Shown here one piece after another: positions 17,669 to 26,655 of a DNA stretch of 64,000 nt. The translations under genes were made by a program, and so were the position numbers. A model generated the notes under the pieces. That model did no database searches. It saw nothing but the letters and a program-made list of their open reading frames with translations, and had not been told where the DNA came from. The stretch comes from Bacillota bacterium. GTDB taxonomy: Bacteria > Bacillota > Clostridia > Clostridiales > Clostridiaceae. Numbering within the stretch: position 1 is the first letter of the stretch; each line of letters starts with the position of its first letter. The stretch is taken from positions 46,244 to 110,243 of the forward strand of contig JAJXWH010000014.1 of the NCBI GenBank assembly GCA_021781745.1, in the 5' to 3' direction.

Positions 17669-19417
17669 ATGTTTAAAGCATTTGATATAAAAGAATTGAA
17701 CTTAACTAAGTATCTATTTTTTACTGGAAAAGGCGGAGTTGGCAAAACTTCAACTGCCTGCGCTGTAGCATTAAATTTAGCAGATGAAGGTAAAAGAATT
17801 ATGCTTGTAAGTACTGACCCTGCTTCGAATCTTCAAGATGTATTTAATACAGAGTTAAATAATAAAGGTGTTCAAATAAAAGAAGTTCCAAACTTAACTG
17901 TTGCAAATTTTGAACCAGAAGCGGCTGCAGCTGAATATAAGGAAAGTGTAATTGCACCTTATAGGGGAAAGTTGCCACAATCAGTAATAGATAATATGGA
18001 AGAACAATTATCAGGTTCATGTACTGTAGAGATTGCAGCCTTTAATGAATTTTCTGGTATGATAACTGACGAAAAAGTATTTAATGAATATGATCATATT
18101 ATATTTGATACAGCTCCAACAGGTCATACTTTAAGAATGCTGCAATTACCTTCTGCTTGGAGTAATTTTATTAGTGAAAGTACTCATGGAGCATCATGTT
18201 TAGGTCAACTTGCAGGATTGGAAGAAAAGAAAGAAGTTTATAAAAATGCAGTAGAAACTTTAACTGATAAAGATAAAACAACCCTTGTACTTGTATCTCG
18301 TCCTGAAAATTCTCCACTAAAGGAAGCTGAAAGGGCTTCTAGTGAACTTCAAGAAATAGGAGTAAAAAATCAGATATTAATTATAAATGGTGTACTTCAA
18401 AATCATAATGATGAACTTTCAACTGCTATTTATGAGAAACAACAAAAGGCGCTTCAAAATATGCCAGCTAAATTTAAAGATATAGAAACTTTTGAAATCC
18501 CTTTAAGACCTTATAATATAACAGGACTTGAAAATGTAAGAGCGCTGCTTAAAGAAAATCATATTAAAGTTAGCAATGATACTCTAAACACAACATCAAT
18601 ACCAAAGCTTAATAGTGTTATCGAAGATCTTTATAATAGCAATAAAAAAGTTATTTTTACAATGGGTAAAGGTGGAGTTGGTAAGACAACTATAGCATCA
18701 GCTATAGCATTAGGTTTAGCTAAAAAAGGCAAGAAAGTTCACTTAACAACTACTGATCCAGCTGCACATTTAAAGTTTGTATTAGATGAAAGTTATGGAA
18801 TTTCTTTAAGCAATATTGATGAAAAAGAAGAACTTGAAAAATATAGGCAAGAGGTATTAGGCAAAGCGAGAGAAAACAATATGAGCGATGAAGATATCGA
18901 GTATATTGAAGAAGATTTAAGATCACCTTGTACCCAAGAAATAGCTGTATTTAGAGCTTTTGCTGAAATTGTTGAAAGGTCAGAAAATGAAGTCGTAGTA
19001 ATAGATACAGCGCCAACAGGCCATACTTTATTACTTCTAGATTCAACAGAAAGCTATAATAAAGAAATTTCTAGATCAGAAGGTGATATACCAGAATCGG
19101 TTATAAAGTTATTACCTAGATTAAGAAATGAAAAAGAAACGGAAGTTGTTATAGTAACTTTAGCAGAAACGACTCCAGTATATGAAGCAATGAGACTTCA
19201 AAAGGATTTAGATAGAGCAAAAATTCATAGCAAATGGTGGGTTATAAATTCAAGCCTTTATGCAACTAATACAACTAATGAAGTTTTAAAAGCAAAGGCA
19301 AGTAACGAAATTCAATGGATAAATAAAGTTGATGAAATTTCAAATGGAAACTTTGCAGTTATTGAATGGAAAGCTGATGAAGTTAAAGGTGAAAAACTTA
19401 GTGAGTTAATAAATTAG
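17669..19417 (+). CDS. arsA: arsenite-stimulated ATPase, two-domain
   Basis: The 582-residue protein is a tandem of two homologous ATPase halves, each with the deviant Walker A GKGGVGKT (near residues 20 and 332) and the switch motif DTAPTGHTL. The As(III)-binding Cys residues are in GSCTVEIAAF, GASCLGQ and SPCTQEIAVF. ArsA energises an arsenite membrane carrier. Here the carrier would be Acr3 at 21329, since no arsB is present. Ribosome binding site AAGGGAAGAG. Full length, no damage. Confidence 0.95.
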   Translation: MFKAFDIKELNLTKYLFFTGKGGVGKTSTACAVALNLADEGKRIMLVSTDPASNLQDVFNTELNNKGVQIKEVPNLTVANFEPEAAAAEYKESVIAPYRGKLPQSVIDNMEEQLSGSCTVEIAAFNEFSGMITDEKVFNEYDHIIFDTAPTGHTLRMLQLPSAWSNFISESTHGASCLGQLAGLEEKKEVYKNAVETLTDKDKTTLVLVSRPENSPLKEAERASSELQEIGVKNQILIINGVLQNHNDELSTAIYEKQQKALQNMPAKFKDIETFEIPLRPYNITGLENVRALLKENHIKVSNDTLNTTSIPKLNSVIEDLYNSNKKVIFTMGKGGVGKTTIASAIALGLAKKGKKVHLTTTDPAAHLKFVLDESYGISLSNIDEKEELEKYRQEVLGKARENNMSDEDIEYIEEDLRSPCTQEIAVFRAFAEIVERSENEVVVIDTAPTGHTLLLLDSTESYNKEISRSEGDIPESVIKLLPRLRNEKETEVVIVTLAETTPVYEAMRLQKDLDRAKIHSKWWVINSSLYATNTTNEVLKAKASNEIQWINKVDEISNGNFAVIEWKADEVKGEKLSELIN

Positions 19418-19426
19418 TAAAAATCC

Positions 19427-19499
19427 AATATGGTAATATTCTAAAACATATATATTCTTAGGAATATTACCATATTAGAATATATATTCTTAAGAATAT
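19427..19499 (+). promoter_or_regulatory. hairpin and palindrome between arsA and the CoA-disulfide reductase gene
   Basis: Perfect 15-bp arms AATATGGTAATATTC and GAATATTACCATATT are 20 bp apart (19427-19476). A second perfect palindrome, ATATTCTTAAGAATAT, follows at 19484-19499, and part of the same word occurs in the hairpin loop. The two repeated words look like tandem operator sites of an unknown regulator. The hairpin may also act as a terminator. Confidence 0.55.
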
Positions 19500-19554
19500 G
19501 CTTATAGGATGGGGACTAACAGAGTTTTTTATAAAAAATGAGGAGGATGAAAGC

Positions 19555-21192
19555 ATGAGATTAATAGTTATAGGAGCAGTTGCAGCAGGTACATCGGCAG
19601 CAGCAAAAGCAAGAAGAAATGATGATAATGCAGAGATAGTAATTTATGAAAAAGACAGAGATATATCTTATTCAGGTTGCGGATTACCTTATTATATAGG
19701 TAAAGAGATAGAGGATATAGATGAGTTGACTCCAAGAGATCCAGCATTTTTTAAGAAGAAATATAATATTGATGTTTTTACAGGATATGAAGTATTAAGT
19801 ATAAATTCAGACTCAAAAGAAGTAGAAGTGAAAAATCTTAATACAGATGAAGTTTTTAAAGATAGTTATGATAAATTAATTATAGCAACTGGAGCTACAC
19901 CATTCATTCCACAAATAGAAGGTGTAAATAACAATAATGTATTCTTTTTAAGAAATGTTCAAAGTGCTAGAAATATAAGAAACTTTATAGATATTAAAAA
20001 ACCAAAACATGCAGTAATTGCAGGTACAGGCTTTATTGGGTTTGAAATGTTAGAAAACCTAATGGGCGATGGAGTAAATGTAACTATAGTTGAAATGCAA
20101 AGCAAAATAACTCCAAATCTTGATGAAGATATGGCAGCATTTTTAGAAAATACATTAAAGAAGAAAAATATAAATATCATTAAAAATTCAGTTATTACTA
20201 AAATAGATGATGAAAGTGTTACATTAAATGATAATACTGTAATTAAGAGTGATATGGTAATAATGGCGACTGGAGTTAGACCAAATACTGAAATAGCAAG
20301 AGAAGCAGGGATTGAGGTTGGTGTAACTAAAGCAATTAAGGTTAATAACAAGATGGAAACAAATATACCTGATATTTATGCTTGTGGTGACTGCATTGAA
20401 ACTTTTTCAACTATAACAGGAAAGGCAGTATATAGACCTCTTGGATCAACAGCAAACAAAACAGGTAGAATTGCTGGAGAAAATGCAACAGGCGGAAAAC
20501 TTGAATATAGAGGGAATTTAAGCACAGGAATTTTTAAATTATTTGATATGACTATTGCAAATACTGGATTATCTGAAAAAGAAGCATTAGAAGAAGGTTA
20601 TGATATTCAAATATGTCATAATATAAAGCCAGATAAACCATCATATTTTCATGGGAAAGAAATGGTTATAAAAGCTATAGCAGATAAAAATACAGAAAAA
20701 ATACTAGGTGTTCAAATAATAGGTTATGAGGGAGTAGATAAAAGAATAGATGTATTTGTTACATTAATAACTTATGGAGCAAAAGTAGATGAATTATTTC
20801 ACTTAGATCTTGCTTACGCACCACCATTTTCAACTACTAAGGATCCAGTTCATTATACAGGAATGATTTTAGATAATGCATTAAATAATAATAGACCAAT
20901 TATAACATCAAATGAACTTAAGAACCTTGTAGAAAGTGGCGAAAAAGTTCAAATAGTAGATGCAAGAGTAAGCAAACAATATGATGAGGCTCATGTAGAC
21001 AATGCTGTAAATATACCTCACAAAAATTTAAGAATTGAAATGGAAAACTTGGATAAGAATGCAGTAGTAGTAACTTATTGTAATAAGGGAGTTACAGGTA
21101 ATGCAGCTCAAAATATATTTATAAATTATGGATATAAAAAAGTGTATAACCTTTCAGGGGGACACAAGTTCTATAAAGGAAGTAAAAAATAA
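19555..21192 (+). CDS. CoA-disulfide reductase / NADH oxidase with C-terminal rhodanese domain
   Basis: A 545-residue flavoprotein. FAD motif GAVAAGTSAAAKARR, the active Cys in SYSGCGLPYYIG near residue 43, and a second dinucleotide fold (GTGFIGFEMLE) mark the CoA-disulfide reductase group. The last 100 residues form a rhodanese domain with the active Cys in TYCNKGVTG. The fusion reduces CoA disulfides, persulfides or polysulfides with NAD(P)H. Here it could restore thiols oxidised or bound during arsenite stress. I start it at 19555 after GAGGAGG; the longer ORF would begin inside the upstream palindrome. Confidence 0.88.
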   Translation: MRLIVIGAVAAGTSAAAKARRNDDNAEIVIYEKDRDISYSGCGLPYYIGKEIEDIDELTPRDPAFFKKKYNIDVFTGYEVLSINSDSKEVEVKNLNTDEVFKDSYDKLIIATGATPFIPQIEGVNNNNVFFLRNVQSARNIRNFIDIKKPKHAVIAGTGFIGFEMLENLMGDGVNVTIVEMQSKITPNLDEDMAAFLENTLKKKNINIIKNSVITKIDDESVTLNDNTVIKSDMVIMATGVRPNTEIAREAGIEVGVTKAIKVNNKMETNIPDIYACGDCIETFSTITGKAVYRPLGSTANKTGRIAGENATGGKLEYRGNLSTGIFKLFDMTIANTGLSEKEALEEGYDIQICHNIKPDKPSYFHGKEMVIKAIADKNTEKILGVQIIGYEGVDKRIDVFVTLITYGAKVDELFHLDLAYAPPFSTTKDPVHYTGMILDNALNNNRPIITSNELKNLVESGEKVQIVDARVSKQYDEAHVDNAVNIPHKNLRIEMENLDKNAVVVTYCNKGVTGNAAQNIFINYGYKKVYNLSGGHKFYKGSKK

Positions 21193-21328
21193 AGATTAAT
21201 TAATGAATAACTTAATAGTAATCCAGAAGATGAAATTATAGATACTTAATTATATATTTTGAATTAAATACAATGATAAAACTGGTTACTATTATTTTAT
21301 TATAAATAAAAATAGAAAGAGGGGAATT

Positions 21329-22396
21329 ATGATGAGTAACAAATCATCAAGACTGTCATTTTTAGACAGATATTTAACGCTATGGATATTTGCAGCAATG
21401 GCACTTGGAATATTATTAGGATGGGGAGTGCCATCACTGTCAGCAGGCTTAGCAAAATTATCTGTTGGAACAACATCAATACCAATAGCTATAGGATTAA
21501 TTGTTATGATGTATCCACCACTTGCAAAAGTAAATTATAAGGAGCTTGGAAAAGTATTTAAAAATCCAAGAGTTCTTGGATTATCATTAGTACAAAATTG
21601 GGTTATTGGGCCTGTTTTAATGTTTATTTTAGCATTCGTATTTTTAAAATCCGATTCCGCATTAATGACTGGACTTATTCTTATAGGACTAGCTAGATGT
21701 ATAGCTATGGTAATTCTTTGGAACAGTTTAGCAGATGGAGATAGCGAATATGCAGCAGCATTAGTTGCATTTAATTCTATATTTCAGGTAGTATTTTATT
21801 CTGTATTTGCGTATTTGTTTATTACAGTGTTACCACCTATATTTGGTCTTGCAGGATATGAAATTCATATTTCTATGGGGGAAGTGGCAGCGTCTGTTGC
21901 AATTTATCTTGGCATTCCTTTCTTATTAGGAATGTTTACTAGACTTATACTAGAACCTATGAAGGGAACCGAATGGTATGTAAAAAAGTTTGTTCCTAAA
22001 ATTAGTCCATTAGCTTTAATAGCTTTATTATTCACTATTGTAGTAATGTTTATGTTTAAAGGAAAATATATTGTAGAACTGCCTTTAGATGTTATTAAAG
22101 TAGCAATACCACTTGTAATATATTTTATAGCAATGTTTTCTGTATCATTCTATATAAGCTACAAATCAGGTATAAATTATCATCAAACGACTACTTTATC
22201 ATTTACAGCTGCAAGTAATAACTTTGAATTAGCAATAGCTGTTGCAGTAGCTGTATTTGGGATTGAGTCAAAAGTAGCCTTTGCAGCAGTAATAGGTCCA
22301 TTAATAGAAGTACCAGTAATGATTGCATTAGTAAATGTAGCATTGTATTGGGGAAGAAAGTATTTTAACTATAACAAGAATACAGAAATTCAATAA
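21329..22396 (+). CDS. acr3: Acr3-family arsenite efflux permease
   Basis: A 355-residue permease with ten predicted membrane helices. The essential Cys of the family is present in [15 protein letters not shown], and the helix break [11 protein letters not shown] is typical. It exports arsenite, either by the membrane potential alone or energised by ArsA. It ends the arsDA block. Ribosome binding site AGAGGGG; ATG 21329 and 21332 are both possible. Confidence 0.95.
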   Translation: MMSNKSSRLSFLDRYLTLWIFAAMALGILLGWGVPSLSAGLAKLSVGTTSIPIAIGLIVMMYPPLAKVNYKELGKVFKNPRVLGLSLVQNWVIGPVLMFILAFVFLKSDSALMTGLILIGLARCIAMVILWNSLADGDSEYAAALVAFNSIFQVVFYSVFAYLFITVLPPIFGLAGYEIHISMGEVAASVAIYLGIPFLLGMFTRLILEPMKGTEWYVKKFVPKISPLALIALLFTIVVMFMFKGKYIVELPLDVIKVAIPLVIYFIAMFSVSFYISYKSGINYHQTTTLSFTAASNNFELAIAVAVAVFGIESKVAFAAVIGPLIEVPVMIALVNVALYWGRKYFNYNKNTEIQ

Positions 22397-22484
22397 TTAA
22401 AGTAATTAGGATACTATAGTTATTAATGTTAAGTATTTGCAATTATGCTGTGTAATAATTAGAGTAAGGATATGAGGTGGGACT

Positions 22485-22676
22485 GTGAATGATTTTGCAT
22501 TGATGTTATTTTTCTTTTCAGTGATAGGAATTGAGTTACAAGCTGTTATATTAGCTATTATTGTGAGAAAGAAAAAACTTATAATATATCGCAAAAAGAT
22601 GTTGGTAATATTTAAAATATTGCTAGTTACACTTAGTGTCAGTACTGTTTTATACAGAATTACAGAGACATCATAA
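22485..22676 (+). CDS. small membrane protein, 63 aa
   Basis: GTG start after GAGGTGGG. Two hydrophobic segments (MLFFFSVIGIELQAVILAII and the IFKILLVTLSVS region) are joined by a Lys/Arg-rich loop. No family recognised. It follows acr3 in the same direction by 88 bp and may be co-transcribed. Confidence 0.5.
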   Translation: MNDFALMLFFFSVIGIELQAVILAIIVRKKKLIIYRKKMLVIFKILLVTLSVSTVLYRITETS

Positions 22677-22843
22677 CATAAAGCTATTATCTAATGGTAA
22701 CAAAAAGCCAACCCAAAATCAAAATCAGAAATACAAAAAGAAAATGATCATAATTAAATAGAAGTTTTGTGCAAAATATATAATCTAAATTTTAAATTAA
22801 TTTACAATACTGCAATTAATAATTTAAAAGGAGATTGATGATT

Positions 22844-23056
22844 ATGAAATATTATCTTATAACTTATAGTGCAGAGGTTACACTTAGTGGTAATAGGATT
22901 CATTGGAGTAAGGCTATAAATTCTGATCCTGTAGATTATTTTATAAAAATAAAGGAAGAAGAGGAAAGAACACAGCCAATTGCTCATTATAAAGATTTTG
23001 CACTTAACTTTTTTACTGAAATAACAGAGGAACAATATTTAAAATTAGATAAATAG
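22844..23056 (+). CDS. hypothetical protein, 70 aa
   Basis: A small soluble protein starting MKYYLITYSAEVTLSGNRIHW, without Cys, rich in acidic residues at its C-terminus. AGGAG lies about ten bases before ATG 22844; an upstream ATG at 22838 is also usable. A strong terminator follows within 25 bp. No function recognised. Confidence 0.55.
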   Translation: MKYYLITYSAEVTLSGNRIHWSKAINSDPVDYFIKIKEEEERTQPIAHYKDFALNFFTEITEEQYLKLDK

Positions 23057-23078
23057 ATTAATCTTAAAGTTATATTAT

Positions 23079-23116
23079 AAAGCTATAATAGTACCCAAGT
23101 ATACTATTATAGCTTT
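23079..23116 (+). terminator. intrinsic terminator
   Basis: Arms AAAGCTATAATAGTA and TACTATTATAGCTTT form a near-perfect stem. A closely similar hairpin lies at 24678-24715, on the other side of the TnpB-like gene. Confidence 0.82.
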
Positions 23117-23207
23117 ATATATAATTAATAACATTACAAATTAGTGTACAAGTAATAAACAATAAATAGTACATGTTAATATAAGTTGATGGGGGCGTAT
23201 TGGGAAT

Positions 23208-24260
23208 ATGAATAGGGTTATAAAAATAAAGATAGTAGTAAATAATGATATTTATGAAATAAGAAAAAATCAATATAAGTTTATTCGTGATAGTCAATAT
23301 ACTCAATATCAAGGACTTAATAGATGCATGGGATATTTGATGATGGGATACTATGCTAATAACATGGATTTAAAGAGTGAAGGATTTAAAGAACATCAAA
23401 GAACTATTACTAATAGCGCTAATTTTTTTGATGGAATTAACTTTGGTACAGGCATAGATACTAAATCTTTAATAACTCAAAAGATTAAAAAGGATTTTAG
23501 CATTGCTATTAAAAATGGATTAGCAAGTGGAGAACGAAGTGTAAATAATTATAAAAGAACATTTCCACTCATGACAAGAGGGAGAAACTTAAAATTTAAG
23601 TATGATGAAAATAACAAAGATATATTAATTGATTGGATAAATAAGATTCAATTTAAATGCATATTAGGAGAAAAGAAAAATTCATTAGAACTTAAACAAA
23701 TTCTAGGTAAAGTAATAAATAAGGAATATAGTATTTCACAAAGTTCATTATATTTTAATAATAAAAATGAATTAATATTAATGCTTACACTAAACACTCC
23801 AATTGAAAAGGAAAACTATACACCCGTAAAAGATAGAATATTGGAAGTGATTTTTGGAGTGGAAGTTCCTATTTATATCTATATAAGTGATAAACCTTAT
23901 ATAGAAAAGACATTGGGGGATTTTTCGGAATTTAATAGGATGAGATTACAATTTAAAGCTAGAAATAAAAGATTATATAGACAATTAAAATATTCAAAAG
24001 GTGGAATAGGTAAAAAGGATAAATTTAAATCTATTGAGCAGTTTAGAGAAAAACAAAGAAATTTTACAAAAACATATAATCATTTTTTATCTAAGAATAT
24101 AATTGAATTTGCATTGAAAAATAGATGTGAATATATATATTTGGAGAAATTAGAAAAGGAAATAATAAATAAAGTAGCTTTATCTAATTGGAATTATTAT
24201 AATTTGCAAGAACAGATTATGTATAAAGCTGAAAGACATGGCATAATGGTTATAGTATGA
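23208..24260 (+). CDS. nuclease-dead, C-terminally truncated TnpB/Cas12f-like protein
   Basis: The 350-residue frame resembles TnpB and Cas12f (type V-U) proteins along its length. The late part aligns by eye with Cas12f: REKQRNFTKTYNHFLSKNII, then the RuvC-II strand YIYLEKLEK with its Glu (about residue 313), then NWNYYNLQEQIMYKAERHGI. The RuvC-I motif, normally G-V-D-L-G, reads EVIFGV with Ile in place of the catalytic Asp (about residue 215). The protein stops at HGIMVIV, so the zinc ribbon and RuvC-III Asp are absent. It cannot cut DNA by the known mechanism, yet it has no internal stop. This pattern matches TnpB-like nuclease-dead repressors (TldR). A decayed transposon gene is the alternative. 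No tnpA is nearby. Ribosome binding site weak. Confidence 0.72.
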   Translation: MNRVIKIKIVVNNDIYEIRKNQYKFIRDSQYTQYQGLNRCMGYLMMGYYANNMDLKSEGFKEHQRTITNSANFFDGINFGTGIDTKSLITQKIKKDFSIAIKNGLASGERSVNNYKRTFPLMTRGRNLKFKYDENNKDILIDWINKIQFKCILGEKKNSLELKQILGKVINKEYSISQSSLYFNNKNELILMLTLNTPIEKENYTPVKDRILEVIFGVEVPIYIYISDKPYIEKTLGDFSEFNRMRLQFKARNKRLYRQLKYSKGGIGKKDKFKSIEQFREKQRNFTKTYNHFLSKNIIEFALKNRCEYIYLEKLEKEIINKVALSNWNYYNLQEQIMYKAERHGIMVIV

Positions 24261-24339
24261 TTTCTTCTAATATACATGTTAAGTCTAAACTATTTGTAAA
24301 CCATATAGTTGTGAAGATAAAAATTAATTAAATATTCAT

Positions 24340-24575
24340 ACGGCTGATTCAATCTATCATGAGATAGGTATGCTTAGGTATATAAGCCGAATGGTGAGGA
24401 TATTGAAAAAATATATTAGGTGTTTATACCAACAATATACGATAATCACTCACTAAAGGTCAGTCTAGATGTTGTGTTACTATCTAGCGTATTATATAGT
24501 TTCATTAATTATCTATATAATATGTGAATGCATTGACAAATTGCATACTATAAATAATTCGAGTATGCAAATTTT
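24340..24575 (+). ncRNA. candidate structured guide-like RNA downstream of the TnpB-like gene
   Basis: Several stems follow in order. ACGGCT/AGCCG encloses CTATC-ATGA-GATAG. GTGAG+TATTG pairs with CAATA+CTCAC. CTAGAT pairs with ATCTAG. TATTATATAG pairs with CTATATAATA. TTGCATACT pairs with AGTATGCAA and a short T-run follows. The region has no ORF. In TnpB systems the guide (omega) RNA is encoded right after, or overlapping, the gene 3' end. A group I intron/IStron remnant is the other reading, but I could not find its conserved core. Confidence 0.5.
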
Positions 24576-24677
24576 AAAATTAATTAAAAAGTATAAATAG
24601 AGGTTAAACATTATTTTTCTAGTTTTATGAATTTAAGCTTGATAAAAGTCTACAAAGTTAAGAAAAGTATAGACTAA

Positions 24678-24715
24678 AAAGCTGTAATAGTTAAAATTCG
24701 TACTATTATGGCTTT
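24678..24715 (+). terminator. hairpin resembling the one before the TnpB-like gene
   Basis: Arms AAAGCTGTAATAGT and ACTATTATGGCTTT; nearly the same words as at 23079-23116. It may end the guide-like transcript, or the pair may mark the limits of an inserted unit. Confidence 0.6.
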
Positions 24716-24880
24716 AATTATTATAAGATCTAAATATAAGAAGTTAAATTATAATTTTATACTTGCATTTGCATATAAATATTAGTTGTAAGTTATTGGG
24801 TTATAATGTGATTTAGTGATATAATGTATAAAAAAGGATATGAATTAACTGTCAAATAAATTATAAAGGGGAACTGATGT

Positions 24881-25441
24881 ATGTACGAAGAAATAAAAAT
24901 TGAAAAAGTTGAGGAGTATTGCGGATTATGTGAGGATTATGCAAAGAAGAATTTAACAAATCCAACTAAAATAGCAATTATATCGTGTGAAGGGGCTTGT
25001 GCCAGAGGAGAGGTCTCTAGGAGAGCAGCAAATTTAATTTCACATAAGATAGCAAAAGAAAATACTGTTAGAATCTGTCTTGGTGGTGCTTTTACAAAAG
25101 AAGGAGGACAAAGGAATTTAGTAAGAGAAGCACATAAGGCTATTGCCATAGAAGGGTGTTTTATTAATTGTTCATCAAGAATGATGAAAGGTGTAATACC
25201 AGAACTTGAGCCTTTAGTAGTACAAGCTGATAAGATATATTCAAAGGATTTGCCTTTTGGAATAGATGAAGTTACGGATGAAGAATTTAATGAATGTGCA
25301 AAAATGGTAGCTGAAGAAATTGTGGAAAAATATATTTATGGTGACTCTGTGCCAGAGATATCAAGTGAAGAATGTTCATCAAACTCTAATATAGGTTGTT
25401 GTTCGGCAAATAATGATTCAAAATCTTCTTGTTGCAAGTAG
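24881..25441 (+). CDS. DGC-domain putative zinc-binding protein, second copy type
   Basis: A 186-residue DGC-family protein: ISCEGACARGEVSRRAAN near residue 29, EGCFINCSSRMM near residue 94, and a Cys-rich tail (NIGCCSA...SSCCK). It is distantly related to the protein at 8857 and longer in its core. Function unknown; the family is frequent in arsenic islands and the Cys sites suggest metal or metalloid binding. Ribosome binding site AAAGGGG. Confidence 0.75.
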   Translation: MYEEIKIEKVEEYCGLCEDYAKKNLTNPTKIAIISCEGACARGEVSRRAANLISHKIAKENTVRICLGGAFTKEGGQRNLVREAHKAIAIEGCFINCSSRMMKGVIPELEPLVVQADKIYSKDLPFGIDEVTDEEFNECAKMVAEEIVEKYIYGDSVPEISSEECSSNSNIGCCSANNDSKSSCCK

Positions 25442-25451
25442 TATTAAGAAA

Positions 25452-25487
25452 AGCATCTATCATGCAAAGTTTGATAGATGTTTTTTT
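25452..25487 (+). terminator. intrinsic terminator
   Basis: Arms CATCTATCA and TGATAGATG followed by seven T, located between the convergent DGC gene and arsN remnant. Confidence 0.85.
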
Positions 25488-25501
25488 AGAATTGCTGTGA
25501 A

Positions 25502-25919
25502 TTAATTAATCCCGATTACTTTGCTTCTACGTTCCATTAGAACCGTATCATGCCATACTCCAGTATCCATTTTAGCAACTTTTTCTCTTATGCCAATTTC
25601 TCTAAAACCGCACTTTTCATGCAATTCTATACTAGAAGTATTTTATTCTTATAGTTTAATTAAATTCTTCATCAAAGCTTGTCCGATTCTTAAAACTCTA
25701 TAATTTTCTCCAATATAAATGCTGACTTCAGCTACACCAGAATAAACAGCTCTGCTTGAAGTAGAACTTAAAGCAGCAAAGCCAAGGACTTTTTCGTCTG
25801 ATTTAGCAACTAATCTACAAGATTTAATATGCCCGCTATTCCACTCATCATAAGTTGGGATTGAGTTTTGAAACTTCTTCCCAATCAGATTCTTTCATTT
25901 CTTCAATTGTACAATTCAT
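25502..25919 (-). pseudogene. arsN-like GNAT acetyltransferase, broken
   Basis: Read on the minus strand, the pieces MNCTIEEMKESDWEEVSKL, then EWNSGHIKSCRLVAKS, then SSRAVYSGVAEVSIYIGENY, then SSIELHEKCGFREIG match the order of phosphinothricin/arsinothricin N-acetyltransferases (ArsN type). The segment between the first and second pieces is missing, and stops plus a frame change interrupt it near 25650 and 25850. ArsN detoxifies the antibiotic arsinothricin and is a known arsenic-operon gene. This copy cannot be functional. Confidence 0.8.
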
Positions 25920-25945
25920 AATTACTTGCTCCTTTATAAAAATAA

Positions 25946-26575
25946 TTAAATTTTTTCTCCATATGCAGCGAAAATGCTAATGTTAGCCTTCTCACATCCG
26001 CATTCAGAATCAGCACAGCAGTTGCTTCCTACACAGTTTACAGTTACATTCTTAAGCCCAGAATCTTCAAACCATTCTATGATTTTATTTCTATCAAACC
26101 CCATCCAAACATCATATTGCTCAGTTTTCAAAAATTCGAAGTTATGCTCATCTAAGTCAGTAATAACAAGTTTTCCACTAGATTTTAAAATTCTTTGCAT
26201 TTCTTTTATTACTATACTTGGATTTTCAACGTGATGTAAGAACATGTTTGCAAACACATAATCTACTGAATTATCTTCAATAGGTAAGTCTTCACCGACT
26301 CCTTGAATGCATTTGAGATCTTTGTAATAAGAAAACTTGTTTTTTAATAAACTAAGCATTTCTTCTGATTGATCAACAGCAATAACTTTAACATTTTTAT
26401 TGATTAAACCTTCTGTTATAAATCCAGTACCAGCTCCTATATCTGCAGCTAGTTTTCCTTCTTCAACATCAGCAGTTTTATAGGCTACCAATCTTACTTC
26501 ATCTGAAAAAAAGTCATTTCTCATATTGTCCCAATTAGATGCTACTTCATCAAAATATTCTTTACTTTGTTTCAT
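25946..26575 (-). CDS. SAM-dependent methyltransferase, candidate metalloid methyltransferase
   Basis: The 209-residue class I methyltransferase has motif I ADIGAGTGFITEGL near residue 44 and the acidic loop AVDQSEEM. The C-terminal stretch NCCADSECGCEK contains five Cys. ArsM enzymes use Cys thiols to hold As(III), but they are usually longer and place the Cys residues differently. I therefore call it only a candidate for arsenite or other soft-metal methylation. It is oriented opposite to the island, after a MarR gene that probably controls it. Ribosome binding site GGAGGG. Confidence 0.7.
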   Translation of the reverse strand: MKQSKEYFDEVASNWDNMRNDFFSDEVRLVAYKTADVEEGKLAADIGAGTGFITEGLINKNVKVIAVDQSEEMLSLLKNKFSYYKDLKCIQGVGEDLPIEDNSVDYVFANMFLHHVENPSIVIKEMQRILKSSGKLVITDLDEHNFEFLKTEQYDVWMGFDRNKIIEWFEDSGLKNVTVNCVGSNCCADSECGCEKANISIFAAYGEKI

Positions 26576-26655
26576 TATTAACCCTCCAATATTTTTATTA
26601 GGAAAGAGTTCTTTAAGTAAAAATAAAAATGCGTAAAATGAACGTCTTTTCCGGT

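Noticed and set aside
19959-20351. Reverse-strand ORF of 130 aa
   Set aside because: Lies entirely within the CoA-disulfide reductase gene on the other strand, with no supporting features.
23208-24260. Active IS605/IS607 transposon
   Set aside because: No tnpA in the neighbourhood and the TnpB-like protein lacks the RuvC-I Asp, RuvC-III Asp and zinc ribbon.
24340-24575. Group I or group II intron as a firm annotation
   Set aside because: No convincing P7/R-S core of group I and no domain V hairpin of group II could be found by eye; kept only as an alternative to a guide RNA.
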